From positions 124,001-188,000 of the forward strand of contig NZ_JAUSXS010000001.1 of assembly GCF_030816195.1 (NCBI RefSeq): a stretch of 64,000 nt of DNA, in the 5' to 3' direction. The notes below the pieces were generated by a model. It did no database searches. It was not told the origin of the DNA and saw only the letters and a program-made list of their open reading frames with translations. The DNA is from Pseudomonas sp. W4I3 (GTDB lineage: Bacteria; Pseudomonadota; Gammaproteobacteria; Pseudomonadales; Pseudomonadaceae). The position numbers and the translations under genes are program-made. Position 1 is the first letter of the stretch, and each line of letters begins with the position of its first letter. Positions 29,135 to 39,261 of this stretch are shown piece by piece.

Positions 29135-30082
29135 ATGAAAGGTTCACCCTCGTTGTTGTTGGCCGCCATGCTGAGTCTGCCCGTCATGGCGCACGCCGCA
29201 GAACCGGAACAGTGCAAGACCGTCAACTTCTCCGATGTCGGCTGGACCGACATCACCGTCACTACCGCGACCACCAGCGAAATCCTCAAGGGCCTGGGCT
29301 ACAAGCCGCGCACCACGATGATTTCGGTGCCGGTGACCTACAAGTCGTTGGCTGACGGCAAGAACATGGACATTTTCCTCGGCAACTGGATGCCGACCAT
29401 GGAAAACGACATCAAGCAGTACCGCGATGCCGGCACCGTGGAAACCGTACGCGCCAACCTGGAGAACGCCAAGTACACCCTGGCGGTGCCCGAAGCGCTG
29501 TATGAAAAAGGCCTGAAAGACTTCGCCGACATCGCCAAATTCAAGGATGAGCTGGGCGGCAAGATCTACGGCATCGAGCCGGGTAACGACGGCAACCGCA
29601 CCATCCAGACGCTGATCGACAAAGATGCCTTTGGCCTCAAGGCCGCCGGTTTCAAAGTGGTCGAGTCCAGCGAAGCCGGCATGCTTTCCCAGGTCGAACG
29701 CGCCACCAAGCGCGGGCAGGCCATCGTGTTCCTCGGCTGGGAACCGCACCCGATGAACACCCGTTTCAAGATGAAATACCTGACCGGGGGTGATGATTCG
29801 TTCGGCCCCAACTACGGCCAGGCCACCATCTACACCAACACCCGCAAGGGCTACACCCAGGAATGCAGCAACGTGGGCCAGTTGCTGAAAAACCTGGTGT
29901 TCACGCTGAACATGGAAAGCACCCTGATGGGCAACGTCCTGGACGACAAAATGAAGCCCGATGCTGCCGCCAAGGCCTGGCTGCAGAAGAACCCGCAAGT
30001 GCTCGACACCTGGCTCGCCGGTGTCACCACCGTTGATGGCCAACCAGGTCTCGAAGCCGTTAAAGCCTACCTCGCCAAATAG
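29135..30082 (+). CDS. cbcX: Choline/betaine periplasmic binding protein CbcX
   Basis: This 315-residue OpuAC/ProX-type protein has a signal peptide (MKGSPSLLLAAMLSLPVMAHA). The mature part, EQCKTVNFSDVGWTDITVTTATTSEILKGLGYKP, parallels CaiX. FLGNWMPTMEND and FLGWEPHPMNTRF carry the aromatic cage positions. The ATG at 29135 has AGGAG nine bases upstream. It is the first gene of cbcXWV, which imports choline and also serves CaiX for carnitine and other binding proteins for betaine. Confidence 0.93.
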   Translation: MKGSPSLLLAAMLSLPVMAHAAEPEQCKTVNFSDVGWTDITVTTATTSEILKGLGYKPRTTMISVPVTYKSLADGKNMDIFLGNWMPTMENDIKQYRDAGTVETVRANLENAKYTLAVPEALYEKGLKDFADIAKFKDELGGKIYGIEPGNDGNRTIQTLIDKDAFGLKAAGFKVVESSEAGMLSQVERATKRGQAIVFLGWEPHPMNTRFKMKYLTGGDDSFGPNYGQATIYTNTRKGYTQECSNVGQLLKNLVFTLNMESTLMGNVLDDKMKPDAAAKAWLQKNPQVLDTWLAGVTTVDGQPGLEAVKAYLAK

Positions 30083-30151
30083 CACCCGCTGACCCCGGGG
30101 CGGTGCGCTGCCCCGGGATGTTTCCCTCTTCGCATGTGGACATTCACTACC

Positions 30152-30997
30152 ATGCTGACTGAACAGAAAATCCCACTAGGCCAGTACATCGCTGCCTTCG
30201 TCGACTGGTTGACCCAACATGGCGCCAACTATTTCGACGCGATCGCATCGACACTGGAAACGATGATCCACGGCGTGACGTTTGCGCTGACCTGGTTCAA
30301 TCCACTGGCATTGATCGGTCTGATTGCGCTGCTGGCTCACTTTATCCAACGCAAGTGGGGACTGACTGTCTTTGTCATCGCCTCCTTCCTGCTGATCCTC
30401 AACCTGGGGTACTGGCAGGAAACCATGGAAACCCTCGCGCAGGTGCTGTTCGCCACCCTGGTCTGCGTGGTCATCGGCGTGCCGCTGGGCATTGTTGCCG
30501 CGCACAAGCCGATGTTCTACACCATGATGCGGCCGGTACTCGATCTGATGCAGACCGTGCCGACCTTCGTCTACCTCATCCCTACCCTGACCCTCTTCGG
30601 GCTGGGTGTGGTGCCCGGCCTGATTTCAACGGTGGTGTTCGCGATTGCCGCGCCGATCCGCCTGACCTACCTGGGTATCCGCGATGTACCGCAAGAGTTG
30701 ATGGACGCCGGCAAGGCCTTCGGCTGCTCGCGCCGCCAGTTGCTCTCGCGCATTGAACTGCCCCACGCCATGCCGAGCATTGCCGCCGGTATCACTCAAT
30801 GCATCATGCTGTCACTGTCGATGGTGGTGATCGCGGCGCTGGTGGGCGCCGATGGCCTCGGCAAGCCGGTGGTCAACGCACTGAACACCGCCGACATCGC
30901 CCTGGGCTTTGAAGCGGGCCTGGCGATCGTGTTGCTGGCCATCATGCTCGACCGTATCTGCAAACAACCTGACGCTAAAGTAGGGGGTGATGCATGA
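30152..30997 (+). CDS. cbcW: Quaternary amine ABC transporter permease CbcW
   Basis: This 281-residue inner-membrane permease of the ProW/OpuAB type has several hydrophobic segments. The EAA-like loop YLGIRDVPQELMDAGKAFGCSRRQLLSRIELPHAMPSI (about 175-212) contacts the ATPase. The start at 30152 is preferred over the in-frame ATG at 30134, neither having a strong ribosome-binding site. Its stop overlaps the cbcV start by four bases (ATGA). Confidence 0.93.
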   Translation: MLTEQKIPLGQYIAAFVDWLTQHGANYFDAIASTLETMIHGVTFALTWFNPLALIGLIALLAHFIQRKWGLTVFVIASFLLILNLGYWQETMETLAQVLFATLVCVVIGVPLGIVAAHKPMFYTMMRPVLDLMQTVPTFVYLIPTLTLFGLGVVPGLISTVVFAIAAPIRLTYLGIRDVPQELMDAGKAFGCSRRQLLSRIELPHAMPSIAAGITQCIMLSLSMVVIAALVGADGLGKPVVNALNTADIALGFEAGLAIVLLAIMLDRICKQPDAKVGGDA

Positions 30998-32172
30998 GCA
31001 TTATCCGATTCGACAATGTCGACGTGATCTTCTCCAAAGACCCACGCGAAGCGCTCAAGCTGCTGGACCAGGGCATGAGCCGTAACGAAATACTGAAGAA
31101 GACCGGGCAGATTGTCGGCGTTGAAAAAGCCAGCCTGGATATCGAGAAAGGCGAGATCTGTGTGCTGATGGGCCTGTCGGGCTCCGGTAAATCCAGCCTG
31201 CTGCGCTGCATCAACGGCCTCAACACCGTCAGCCGTGGGCAGTTGTTCGTGGAACATGAAGGCCGCCAGATCGACATTGCGTCCTGCACGCCTGCCGAGC
31301 TGAAGATGATGCGCACCAAACGCATCGCCATGGTGTTCCAGAAGTTCGCCCTGATGCCCTGGCTGACGGTGCGCGAGAACATCAGCTTCGGCCTGGAAAT
31401 GCAGGGCCGCCCGGAGAAGGAGCGACGCACCCTGGTCGACGAAAAGCTCGAGCTGGTGGGCCTGAGCCAATGGCGCAACAAGAAGCCCGACGAGCTGTCC
31501 GGCGGCATGCAACAGCGTGTGGGCCTGGCCCGTGCGTTGGCGATGGACGCCGACATCCTGCTGATGGACGAACCCTTCTCCGCACTCGACCCGCTGATTC
31601 GCCAGGGTCTGCAAGATGAATTGCTGGAGCTGCAGCGCAAGCTGAGCAAGACCATCGTGTTCGTCAGCCACGACCTCGACGAAGCCCTCAAGCTCGGCAG
31701 CCGCATCGCGATCATGAAAGACGGCAAGATCATCCAGTACAGCGTGCCGGAAGAGATCGTGCTGAACCCGGCGGACGACTATGTGCGCACCTTCGTCGCC
31801 CACACCAACCCGCTGAACGTGCTGTGCGGCCGTAGCCTGATGCGCACGCTGGATAACTGCAAACGTGTGAACGGTTCGGTATGCCTGGACCCCGGCGGCG
31901 ACTCCTGGCTGGACCTGGCCGAAGGCAACACCATCCAGGGCGCACGCCAGAATGGCGTAGCCATGAGCCTGCAGAACTGGGCGCCAGGGCAAGCGGTGGA
32001 AGGCCTGGGCCGAGTGCCGACGCTGGTGGACTCCAATATCGGCATGCGTGATGCGCTGCAGATTCGCTACCAGACCGGGAACAAGCTGGTGCTGCACGAC
32101 AACAACAAGGTGGTGGGGATACTGGGCGACAGTGAGCTCTACCATGCCCTCTTGGGCAAAAACCTGGGCTGA
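30994..32172 (+). CDS. cbcV: Quaternary amine ABC transporter ATP-binding protein CbcV
   Basis: This 392-residue ATPase has Walker A in GLSGSGKSSLLRC, signature LSGGMQQRVGLARALA, Walker B ILLMDEPFSALD and switch His in VFVSHDLDEAL. The N-terminal 50 residues precede the core as in ProV/OpuAA. A C-terminal segment of about 100 residues is probably a divergent regulatory domain. It overlaps cbcW, so translation is coupled. Confidence 0.94.
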   Translation: MSIIRFDNVDVIFSKDPREALKLLDQGMSRNEILKKTGQIVGVEKASLDIEKGEICVLMGLSGSGKSSLLRCINGLNTVSRGQLFVEHEGRQIDIASCTPAELKMMRTKRIAMVFQKFALMPWLTVRENISFGLEMQGRPEKERRTLVDEKLELVGLSQWRNKKPDELSGGMQQRVGLARALAMDADILLMDEPFSALDPLIRQGLQDELLELQRKLSKTIVFVSHDLDEALKLGSRIAIMKDGKIIQYSVPEEIVLNPADDYVRTFVAHTNPLNVLCGRSLMRTLDNCKRVNGSVCLDPGGDSWLDLAEGNTIQGARQNGVAMSLQNWAPGQAVEGLGRVPTLVDSNIGMRDALQIRYQTGNKLVLHDNNKVVGILGDSELYHALLGKNLG

Positions 32173-32218
32173 CAGACACTGCATGACCAATGAGAGCAGG
32201 GGGCTTGCCCTAATGTCG

Positions 32219-32318
32219 CTGTAGGAGCGAGCTTGCTCGCGAAAAACGTCTAGGCAACGCGTTCATTCTGGATAAACGCGGTGGCGCTGAGTTCTTCGCG
32301 AGCAAGCTCGCTCCTACA
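32219..32318. repeat. REPIN of a second class (GTAGGAGCGAGCTTGCTCGCGA)
   Basis: Inverted cores GTAGGAGCGAGCTTGC and complement flank about 55 bp. Two halves of a GI element border it (about 32196-32213 and 32333-32350), so this copy seems to have inserted into or replaced the middle of an older REPIN. The same class recurs at 61894-61993. Confidence 0.8.
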
Positions 32319-32366
32319 AAAAGCCTTAAGGCTTGCCCCCTCCCACATTTAAAGCATTGCCCGGCT

Positions 32367-34358
32367 TCAGCTGTAAACCCGGCCAAGGAGTTGGCGATGG
32401 CTTTCAAACTGATCGAGCACATCGCGGGTGATCTGCTCCTGGGCGAAACCCATCAGGTCGTATTCCTGTGGCCCGTTGTGCAGGTATACCTCGGCGCGGT
32501 AGTAGCGGGTGCGTTCTTCTTCGGGTATGTCGCTGGGCGCCGAAGAATAGGCGTCCAGGCTGACTTCGTAGACGAACGGGTTGCCCTCTTCCATCTCGAT
32601 CCGCACACCGATGCAGCGCTTGGATTTGCCCAGCAAGGTCTGCACATGCAACCCCTGCTCGCGCAGCGCTGTCGCGGCTTCTTCCAGTGCCGGCGTTACG
32701 TGCTTGTCCATAAAGCGTTGCACGGTGGCCTGGCTCGGTTGCAGGTCGAGCGCGGTCAAACGTTCGCTGAACCCGCGACGCCCACGTTCAGCCAACTGCG
32801 CCTGCTCTTGTTCGATGGCCACATCCTGGCGCATGGCCTTGTGCAAACCGAACATGAAGAAGATCAGCACCACCGAGAACGGCAGCCCCGCCAGCACCAC
32901 CATGGTTTGCATGGCTTCGAAGTTGCCGGCGAACAGCAGGCCGATGGTCACCAGGGTGATCACCGCCGACCAGAAGATCCGCAGCCAGTGCGGCGCATCT
33001 TCGTCCACATTGCCGCCTTTGCAGGAAAGGTTGGCCATCATCACCGCGCCGGAATCCGCCGGCGTCAGGAACAGCACGAAGCCCACAAAGATCGACACAC
33101 CAATGACGATTTTCGACGCTGGGTAATGTTCCAGCAGCTGGTAGATGGCCATGGACGGCTGTTCCAGCGCGGTCTTGCCCAGCTCCACTGCACCATGGTT
33201 GAGCACCAGGTCCAGCGCCGAGTTACCGAAGATCGACAACCATGCCAGGGTGAAGCCCAGCGGGATCAGCAGCACGCCAGCGACCAGCTCACGCACGGTG
33301 CGGCCACGGGAAATACGCGCAATGAACATGCCCACGAATGGCGCCCAGGAAATCCACCAGGCCCAGTAGAACAGGGTCCACAGGCCCATCCAGCGCTCGG
33401 TTTTGGCAGCGTCGCCTTCATAGACATACAGGTCAAAGGTTTTCAGCACGATGCCGTTGAGGTAGTCACCGGTGTTCTGCACCAGGCCATTGAGCAGGTG
33501 CAGGGTGGGGCCGAACAGCAGCACGAAGATCAGCAAACCGCTGAACAACACAATGTTGAGGTTGGACAGGCGGCGAATACCGTTCTCCACGCCCGACACC
33601 GCAGCGATGGTCGCCACCGTGCTCATCACGATGATCACGATCAACAGGTTGGTATTGCTGTGCTCCATGCCGAACAGGTTTTCCAACCCGGACGACACTT
33701 GCATCGAACCAATCCCCAGGTTGGTCACCAGGCCGAGCAGGGTCACGAACATGCCGAAACCGTCCACCGCATGGCCGGCCGCGCCCTTGACCCAACGCTC
33801 GCCCACCAGCGGGTACAGCGCCGAACGCAAAGCCAGCGGCTGGTTGTGGCGATACGCGAAGTACGCCACGGCCAGGCCGACCAGCGCATAGATCGCCCAG
33901 CCATGCAGGCCCCAGTGCAGAAAAGTCAGTTGCAGCGCCTGACGTGCCGCGCTGTTGCTGGCAGCCGCGCCTTCGGGCGGGTTGAAGTAGTGGTCCAGGG
34001 GCTCGGAGGCGCCGAAGTACAACAGCGAGATGCCGATGCCCGACGAGAACAGCATGCCGGCCCAGGCGCCGTAGCTGAAGTCCGGGGTGTCGTCCTTGCT
34101 GCCCAGTTTCAGCTTGCCGTAGGACGAAAATGCCAGGCCGACCACAAACACCAGGTAGGCGGCGATCACCACCATGTAGTACCAGCCGAAGCTTTTCGAC
34201 AGCCAGGCCTGGGCGACGCCGAGCATGCGCCCGGCCTCCTGCGGGGCGATGATCAGGATGGCGGTCAACAACAGAATCAGCGCGGTGGAGGTGTAGAACA
34301 CCCAACCGTTGACCCGTACCTTTTCCGGCGGGGTCTTTATAAGAGAGGCAGAACTCAT
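32367..34358 (-). CDS. betT: Choline transporter, BCCT family
   Basis: This 663-residue, 12-helix sodium- or proton-coupled carrier has the BCCT signature region WTLFYWAWWISWAPFVGMFIARISRGRT (about residue 320-350). A long cytoplasmic C-terminal tail from about residue 510 resembles the osmosensing tail of BetT. The ATG at 34358 gives the usual length and follows GGAG by ten bases. It is divergent from betIBA; the 333-bp gap holds the BetI palindrome. Confidence 0.93.
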   Translation of the reverse strand: MSSASLIKTPPEKVRVNGWVFYTSTALILLLTAILIIAPQEAGRMLGVAQAWLSKSFGWYYMVVIAAYLVFVVGLAFSSYGKLKLGSKDDTPDFSYGAWAGMLFSSGIGISLLYFGASEPLDHYFNPPEGAAASNSAARQALQLTFLHWGLHGWAIYALVGLAVAYFAYRHNQPLALRSALYPLVGERWVKGAAGHAVDGFGMFVTLLGLVTNLGIGSMQVSSGLENLFGMEHSNTNLLIVIIVMSTVATIAAVSGVENGIRRLSNLNIVLFSGLLIFVLLFGPTLHLLNGLVQNTGDYLNGIVLKTFDLYVYEGDAAKTERWMGLWTLFYWAWWISWAPFVGMFIARISRGRTVRELVAGVLLIPLGFTLAWLSIFGNSALDLVLNHGAVELGKTALEQPSMAIYQLLEHYPASKIVIGVSIFVGFVLFLTPADSGAVMMANLSCKGGNVDEDAPHWLRIFWSAVITLVTIGLLFAGNFEAMQTMVVLAGLPFSVVLIFFMFGLHKAMRQDVAIEQEQAQLAERGRRGFSERLTALDLQPSQATVQRFMDKHVTPALEEAATALREQGLHVQTLLGKSKRCIGVRIEMEEGNPFVYEVSLDAYSSAPSDIPEEERTRYYRAEVYLHNGPQEYDLMGFAQEQITRDVLDQFESHRQLLGRVYS

Positions 34359-34601
34359 GGCGCAGATGCTCCGGGCAGTGCGAGAGAGAAACACAAGGCA
34401 ACGGTTATCCCGGGACATCGATTTTTCGGCAGTCGACGGACGGGTGTTATAAAGACACCCCGAAAATTCTTGAACCCGCCCAAGCGTCGGGCAGGCCCTG
34501 ATACAGCCGGTTTCAAGGGTTTTTGCAGGTGTCGAATGTCGCGGCTCTCAGGTAGGAAACATCTGTAGGCAGCGACCATTTGTCGCAGATCTTATTCTTT
34601 G

Positions 34602-34621
34602 TTGATTGAACGTTCAATCAA
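34602..34621. promoter_or_regulatory. BetI operator, 20-bp perfect palindrome
   Basis: TTGATTGAACGTTCAATCAA lies between betT and betI, 71 bp upstream of betI. It matches the form of TetR-family BetI operators, so BetI probably represses both divergent promoters and is released by choline or betaine aldehyde. Confidence 0.85.
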
Positions 34622-34691
34622 AACAAAATAGACTGGCCCTCAAGCCGACGGACGTGGATCGCCTGTCGGCAGGCCAAAGGAGAGGTGCTAC

Positions 34692-35285
34692 ATGCCCAAG
34701 GTCGGTATGCAACCCATACGCCGCCAGCAATTGATCGAAGCCACATTGACGGCTATCGATCAGGTCGGGATGGGGGATGCCAGCATTGCGCTGATCGCCC
34801 GTCTGGCGGGTGTCTCGAACGGCATCATCAGTCACTACTTTCAGGACAAGAACGGCCTGATCGCAGCGACCATGCGTTACCTGATGAACGCGCTGATCGA
34901 GAACGTCCAGGAACGCCGGCGTGCCCTGAACGATGACAGCCCACGGGCGCATCTTCGGGTGATCATCGAAGGCAACTTCGACGCCAGCCAGGTCAACGGC
35001 CCGGCAATGAAAACCTGGCTGGCCTTTTGGGCCACCAGCATGCACCACCCGTCATTGCACAGGTTGCAGCGGATCAACGATCAACGTCTGTATTCCAACC
35101 TGTGCTGCCAGTTCCGCCGAGTGCTGCCGCTGCCGCACGCACGCAAAGCAGCCAGAGGCCTGGCGGCCCTGATCGACGGTTTGTGGTTGCGCGGCGCCCT
35201 GTCGGGAGACGCTTTCGACACGGAGCAGGCGCAACGGATCGCTTACGAATACATGGATTTCCAATTGGCCAAGCAGGTGAGTTAG
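34692..35285 (+). CDS. betI: TetR-family repressor BetI
   Basis: The 197-residue repressor has its HTH in [28 protein letters not shown] (about 30-57) and [12 protein letters not shown] in the ligand domain, as in other BetI proteins. The start ATG has AGGAGAGG seven bases upstream. It is followed by betB after 61 bp and betA; the three form the choline oxidation operon. Confidence 0.96.
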   Translation: MPKVGMQPIRRQQLIEATLTAIDQVGMGDASIALIARLAGVSNGIISHYFQDKNGLIAATMRYLMNALIENVQERRRALNDDSPRAHLRVIIEGNFDASQVNGPAMKTWLAFWATSMHHPSLHRLQRINDQRLYSNLCCQFRRVLPLPHARKAARGLAALIDGLWLRGALSGDAFDTEQAQRIAYEYMDFQLAKQVS

Positions 35286-35346
35286 AGCACCTATAACCGC
35301 TCAACTCCCGAACCGTGCCAACCACTTATGCACTTGCGAGGACTTT

Positions 35347-36819
35347 ATGGCCCGTTTCGAACTGCAAAAACTCTACATTGACGGCGGCTACAGCGACGCT
35401 GGCAGCGATGCCACCTTCGAAGCCATCAACCCGGCTAACGGTGAAGTTCTCGCCCAAGTGCAACGCGCAACGAAAGAAGACGTTGAGCGTGCCGTAGTCA
35501 GCGCCGAGAAAGGCCAGAAAATCTGGGCCGCGATGACCGCCATGGAGCGTTCGCGCATCCTGCGTCGCGCCGTCGACATCCTGCGCGAGCGCAACGATGA
35601 GCTGGCCGCCCTGGAAACCCTGGACACCGGCAAAGCTTTCTCCGAAACCAAATACGTCGACATCGTCACTGGCGCCGACGTGCTGGAATACTACGCCGGC
35701 CTGGTGCCCGCCATCGAAGGCGAGCAGATTCCGCTGCGCGACACTTCCTTCGTCTACACCCGCCGCGAGCCGCTGGGCGTGGTGGCCGGTATCGGCGCGT
35801 GGAACTACCCGATCCAGATCGCCCTGTGGAAATCCGCACCGGCCCTGGCCGCCGGTAACGCGATGATCTTCAAGCCAAGCGAAGTCACCTCGCTGACCAC
35901 CTTGAAACTGGCCGAGATCTACACCCAAGCCGGCGTTCCGGCTGGCGTGTTCAACGTGCTGACCGGCAGCGGCCGTGAAGTCGGCACCTGGCTGACCGAG
36001 CATCCGCGCATCGAGAAAATCTCGTTCACCGGCGGCACCGACACCGGCAAGAAAGTCATGGCCAGTGCTTCGAGCTCATCGCTCAAAGACGTGACCATGG
36101 AACTTGGCGGCAAATCTCCGCTGATCATCTTCGACGACGCCGACCTCGACCGCGCCGCCGACACCGCGATGATGGCCAACTTCTACAGCTCCGGCCAGGT
36201 CTGCACCAACGGCACTCGCGTGTTCGTGCCCAAGCACCTGCAGGCGGCGTTCGAAGCCAAGATCGTCGAGCGCGTTGCTCGCATCCGCATCGGCAACCCG
36301 GAAGACGAAAACACCAACTTCGGCCCGCTGGTCAGCTTCGCCCACATGGAAAGCGTGCTGGGCTACATCGCCAAAGGTAAAGAGCAAGGCGCGCGCCTGC
36401 TGTGCGGCGGCGACCGCTTGACCGACGGCGACTTCGCCAAAGGCGCTTTCGTGGCACCGACCGTTTTCACCGACTGCACCGACGACATGGTCATCGTGCG
36501 TGAAGAAATCTTCGGCCCGGTGATGAGCATCCTCACCTACGAAACCGAAGAAGAAGTGATCCGCCGCGCCAACGACACCGACTTCGGTCTGGCTGCCGGC
36601 CTGGTCACCAAGGACCTGAACCGCGCCCACCGCGTGATTCATCAGCTGGAAGCGGGTATCTGCTGGATCAACGCCTGGGGCGAATCCGACGCCAAGATGC
36701 CGGTCGGTGGCTACAAGCAATCCGGTGTGGGCCGTGAGAACGGCATCAGCTCGCTGAACAACTTCACGCGCATCAAATCGGTACAGGTCGAGCTGGGCGA
36801 TTACGCCTCGGTGTTCTAA
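35347..36819 (+). CDS. betB: Betaine aldehyde dehydrogenase
   Basis: This 490-residue NAD(P)-dependent enzyme oxidises betaine aldehyde to glycine betaine. The catalytic Glu is in TMELGGKSP, the catalytic Cys in [14 protein letters not shown], and the coenzyme site in [12 protein letters not shown]. It also shows [18 protein letters not shown], typical of BetB. Start ATG follows GAGGAC. Confidence 0.97.
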   Translation: MARFELQKLYIDGGYSDAGSDATFEAINPANGEVLAQVQRATKEDVERAVVSAEKGQKIWAAMTAMERSRILRRAVDILRERNDELAALETLDTGKAFSETKYVDIVTGADVLEYYAGLVPAIEGEQIPLRDTSFVYTRREPLGVVAGIGAWNYPIQIALWKSAPALAAGNAMIFKPSEVTSLTTLKLAEIYTQAGVPAGVFNVLTGSGREVGTWLTEHPRIEKISFTGGTDTGKKVMASASSSSLKDVTMELGGKSPLIIFDDADLDRAADTAMMANFYSSGQVCTNGTRVFVPKHLQAAFEAKIVERVARIRIGNPEDENTNFGPLVSFAHMESVLGYIAKGKEQGARLLCGGDRLTDGDFAKGAFVAPTVFTDCTDDMVIVREEIFGPVMSILTYETEEEVIRRANDTDFGLAAGLVTKDLNRAHRVIHQLEAGICWINAWGESDAKMPVGGYKQSGVGRENGISSLNNFTRIKSVQVELGDYASVF

Positions 36820-36849
36820 GAACCCGAGCCTTGTATTGCCTTTGAGGCC

Positions 36850-36942
36850 GCTATCGGGGGCAAGCCCCCTCCCACACTGACTGTGTTCACAAGTTTAGAT
36901 GTGTAAATACAGTCGAATGTGGGAGGGGGCTCGCCCCCGATG
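36850..36942. repeat. REP pair between betB and betA
   Basis: GI-type cores in inverted order sit inside the betIBA operon; the second copy has a TCGCCC variant at its tip. Confidence 0.88.
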
Positions 36943-36979
36943 AGGCCCGACCTGACTAGACTTCAAAGAGGGTACATTC

Positions 36980-38686
36980 ATGTCCCAAGAATACGATTAC
37001 ATCATTGTGGGTGCCGGCTCCGCCGGTAACACCCTGGCGACCCGTCTGACCGAAGACGAAGGCGTCACCGTCCTGTTGCTGGAAGCCGGTGGCCCGGACT
37101 ACCGCCTCGACTTCCGTACCCAGATGCCGGCCGCCCTGGCGTTCCCGCTGCAAGGCCGTCGCTACAACTGGGCCTACGAAACCGACCCTGAGCCACACAT
37201 GGACGGGCGCCGGATGGAATGCGGTCGCGGCAAGGGCCTGGGTGGTTCTTCGCTGATCAACGGCATGTGCTACATCCGCGGCAACGCCATGGACTACGAC
37301 AACTGGTCGAAGCTGCCAGGCCTTGAAGACTGGACCTACCTGGACTGCCTGCCGTACTTCCGCAAGGCCGAAACCCGTGACATCGGCCCCAACGATTGGC
37401 ACGGCGGCGATGGCCCGGTCAGCGTGACCACGCCCAAGGCAGGCAACAACCCGCTGTTCCACGCCATGGTTGAAGCCGGCGTGCAGGCCGGTTACCCGCG
37501 TACCGAAGACTTGAACGGCTACCAGCAGGAAGGCTTCGGCCCGATGGACCGTACCGTCACGCCCAACGGCCGTCGCGCCAGCACCGCGCGCGGTTACCTG
37601 GACACCGCCAAGAAGCGTTCGACCCTGACCATCGTCACCCACGCCCTCACCGACAAAGTGTTGTTCGAAGGCAAGCGTGCGGTCGGCGTGCGTTACCTGA
37701 TAGGCGCCGCTGAAGAGCGCGTTGAAGCCCGTGCGCGCAAGGAAGTGCTGGTGTGCAGCGGTGCAATCGCTTCGCCGCAGCTGCTGCAACGCTCCGGCGT
37801 CGGCCCGGCCAAACTGCTGGAAAGCCTCGATATTCCGGTCGTCCACGACCTGCCAGGCGTCGGTGAAAACCTGCAGGACCACCTTGAGCTGTACCTGCAG
37901 TACGCCTGCACGCAGCCGGTGTCGCTGTACCCCTCGCTGCTCTGGTACAACCAGCCGGCGATTGGCGCCGAGTGGCTGTTCAACGGCACCGGGATCGGCG
38001 CCAGCAACCAGTTCGAAGCGGGCGGCTTCATCCGTACCCGTGAAGAGTTCGAATGGCCGAACATCCAGTACCACTTCCTGCCCGTAGCGATTAACTACAA
38101 CGGCAGCAATGGCGTGAAAGAACACGGTTTCCAGGCCCACATGGGCTCCATGCGTTCGCCGAGCCGTGGCCGCATCCAATTGAAGTCGAAGAACCCACGG
38201 GACTACCCGAGCATCCTCTTCAACTACATGGCCACCGAGCAGGACTGGCAGGAATTTCGCGACGGCATCCGCCTGACCCGTGAAATCATGCAGCAGCCGG
38301 CGCTGGACCCGTACCGTGGCCGCGAAATCAGCCCAGGTATCGAAGTGCAAACCGACGAACAGCTCGACACGTTCATCCGCGAACACGCCGAGACCGCGTT
38401 CCACCCGTCCTGCTCGTGCAAGATGGGCACCGACGAGATGGCGGTGGTGGATGGCGAAGGCCGCGTGCACGGCATGCAGGGTCTGCGTGTGGTCGATGCG
38501 TCGATCATGCCGATCATCACCACCGGCAACCTGAACGCGCCAACGATCATGATCGCCGAGAAAATCGCCGACAAGATCCGTGGGCGCAAGCCGCTGCCGC
38601 GCAGCACCGCCGACTACTACGTGGCCGGCGATGCGCCGGTGCGTGGCAAGCCGTTGCGTGAAGTGGGCCCGCTGCGCAATAACTGA
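36980..38686 (+). CDS. betA: Choline dehydrogenase
   Basis: This 568-residue GMC-family flavoprotein, membrane-associated, oxidises choline to betaine aldehyde. The FAD motif [19 protein letters not shown] is at residues 8-26, GMC signature 1 in [15 protein letters not shown], and active-site His in [13 protein letters not shown]. Start ATG follows AGAGGG. It is the last gene of betIBA. Confidence 0.97.
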   Translation: MSQEYDYIIVGAGSAGNTLATRLTEDEGVTVLLLEAGGPDYRLDFRTQMPAALAFPLQGRRYNWAYETDPEPHMDGRRMECGRGKGLGGSSLINGMCYIRGNAMDYDNWSKLPGLEDWTYLDCLPYFRKAETRDIGPNDWHGGDGPVSVTTPKAGNNPLFHAMVEAGVQAGYPRTEDLNGYQQEGFGPMDRTVTPNGRRASTARGYLDTAKKRSTLTIVTHALTDKVLFEGKRAVGVRYLIGAAEERVEARARKEVLVCSGAIASPQLLQRSGVGPAKLLESLDIPVVHDLPGVGENLQDHLELYLQYACTQPVSLYPSLLWYNQPAIGAEWLFNGTGIGASNQFEAGGFIRTREEFEWPNIQYHFLPVAINYNGSNGVKEHGFQAHMGSMRSPSRGRIQLKSKNPRDYPSILFNYMATEQDWQEFRDGIRLTREIMQQPALDPYRGREISPGIEVQTDEQLDTFIREHAETAFHPSCSCKMGTDEMAVVDGEGRVHGMQGLRVVDASIMPIITTGNLNAPTIMIAEKIADKIRGRKPLPRSTADYYVAGDAPVRGKPLREVGPLRNN

Positions 38687-38691
38687 TACAC

Positions 38692-38766
38692 CGCTATCGG
38701 GGCAAGCCCCCTCCCACACTTTGATCTGTGAATACAGTCAAATGTGGGAGGGGGCTTGCTCCCGAT
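38692..38766. repeat. REP pair (GI type) after betA
   Basis: Inverted cores lie directly beside the left edge of the dispersed element copy 2. Confidence 0.88.
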
Positions 38767-38770
38767 GGCG

Positions 38771-39156
38771 GCCTTACAGCCGACCATGGTGTTGGATCAG
38801 AGCGAGTACATATCCGTTGCTGCGGTAACGGCGGCTTAGGGTTCCGCCCTTACGGCGGGTCACTTTTGGAAAAGAGCCCCAAAAGTAACCAAAAGGGCTC
38901 CTGCCCCACCACTCGGCACCTCGCTCACGCTCGGTGTGCCCGTAATCCGACATTGATTTGGAGGGCCGCCGCCACGCGCCATCCATGGCGCGGGGGGCGG
39001 CTAAACCGGCATCCCTGCCGGTTTACCCTCCAAATCACTATCGAATTCCGGCCAGCGTGGTTTAACGGGGCGCCTAAGAGCAAGATCAAGGTCAAAAGCG
39101 GCTCGCTTCGCATCGTGGTTACCGCAGGCTGCTACAAAGTTGTGTAGATACCTATG
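38771..39156 (+). mobile_element. Dispersed non-coding element, copy 2, with cloverleaf-like insert
   Basis: This 386-bp copy matches copy 1 in reverse orientation and ends with the same 22-bp terminus at 39135-39156. Inside, 38955-38965 (GATTTGGAGGG) pairs with 39026-39036, enclosing two further perfect hairpins, CGCGCCAT/ATGGCGCG at 38975-38992 and AAACCGGCA/TGCCGGTTT at 39003-39024. This three-stem module is absent in copy 1. No protein coding is supported. Confidence 0.65.
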
Positions 39157-39261
39157 CCCCGATGAGGCCCCAACAAACACCACACACCTCCTTGATCGCT
39201 CCCCAGCCCGGGCCTACTCTGTTGGCCTGCCCTGCGCTGAGCCGCCCACAAGGAAGGCCCC

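Noticed and set aside
32391-34568. Plus-strand open frame of 725 codons opposite betT
   Set aside because: Antisense shadow of betT; the translation is His/Gln/Arg-rich without motifs.
38774-38986. 70-codon protein in the dispersed element (minus strand)
   Set aside because: The frame is broken or altered in copy 1 and the sequence is a non-coding repeat.
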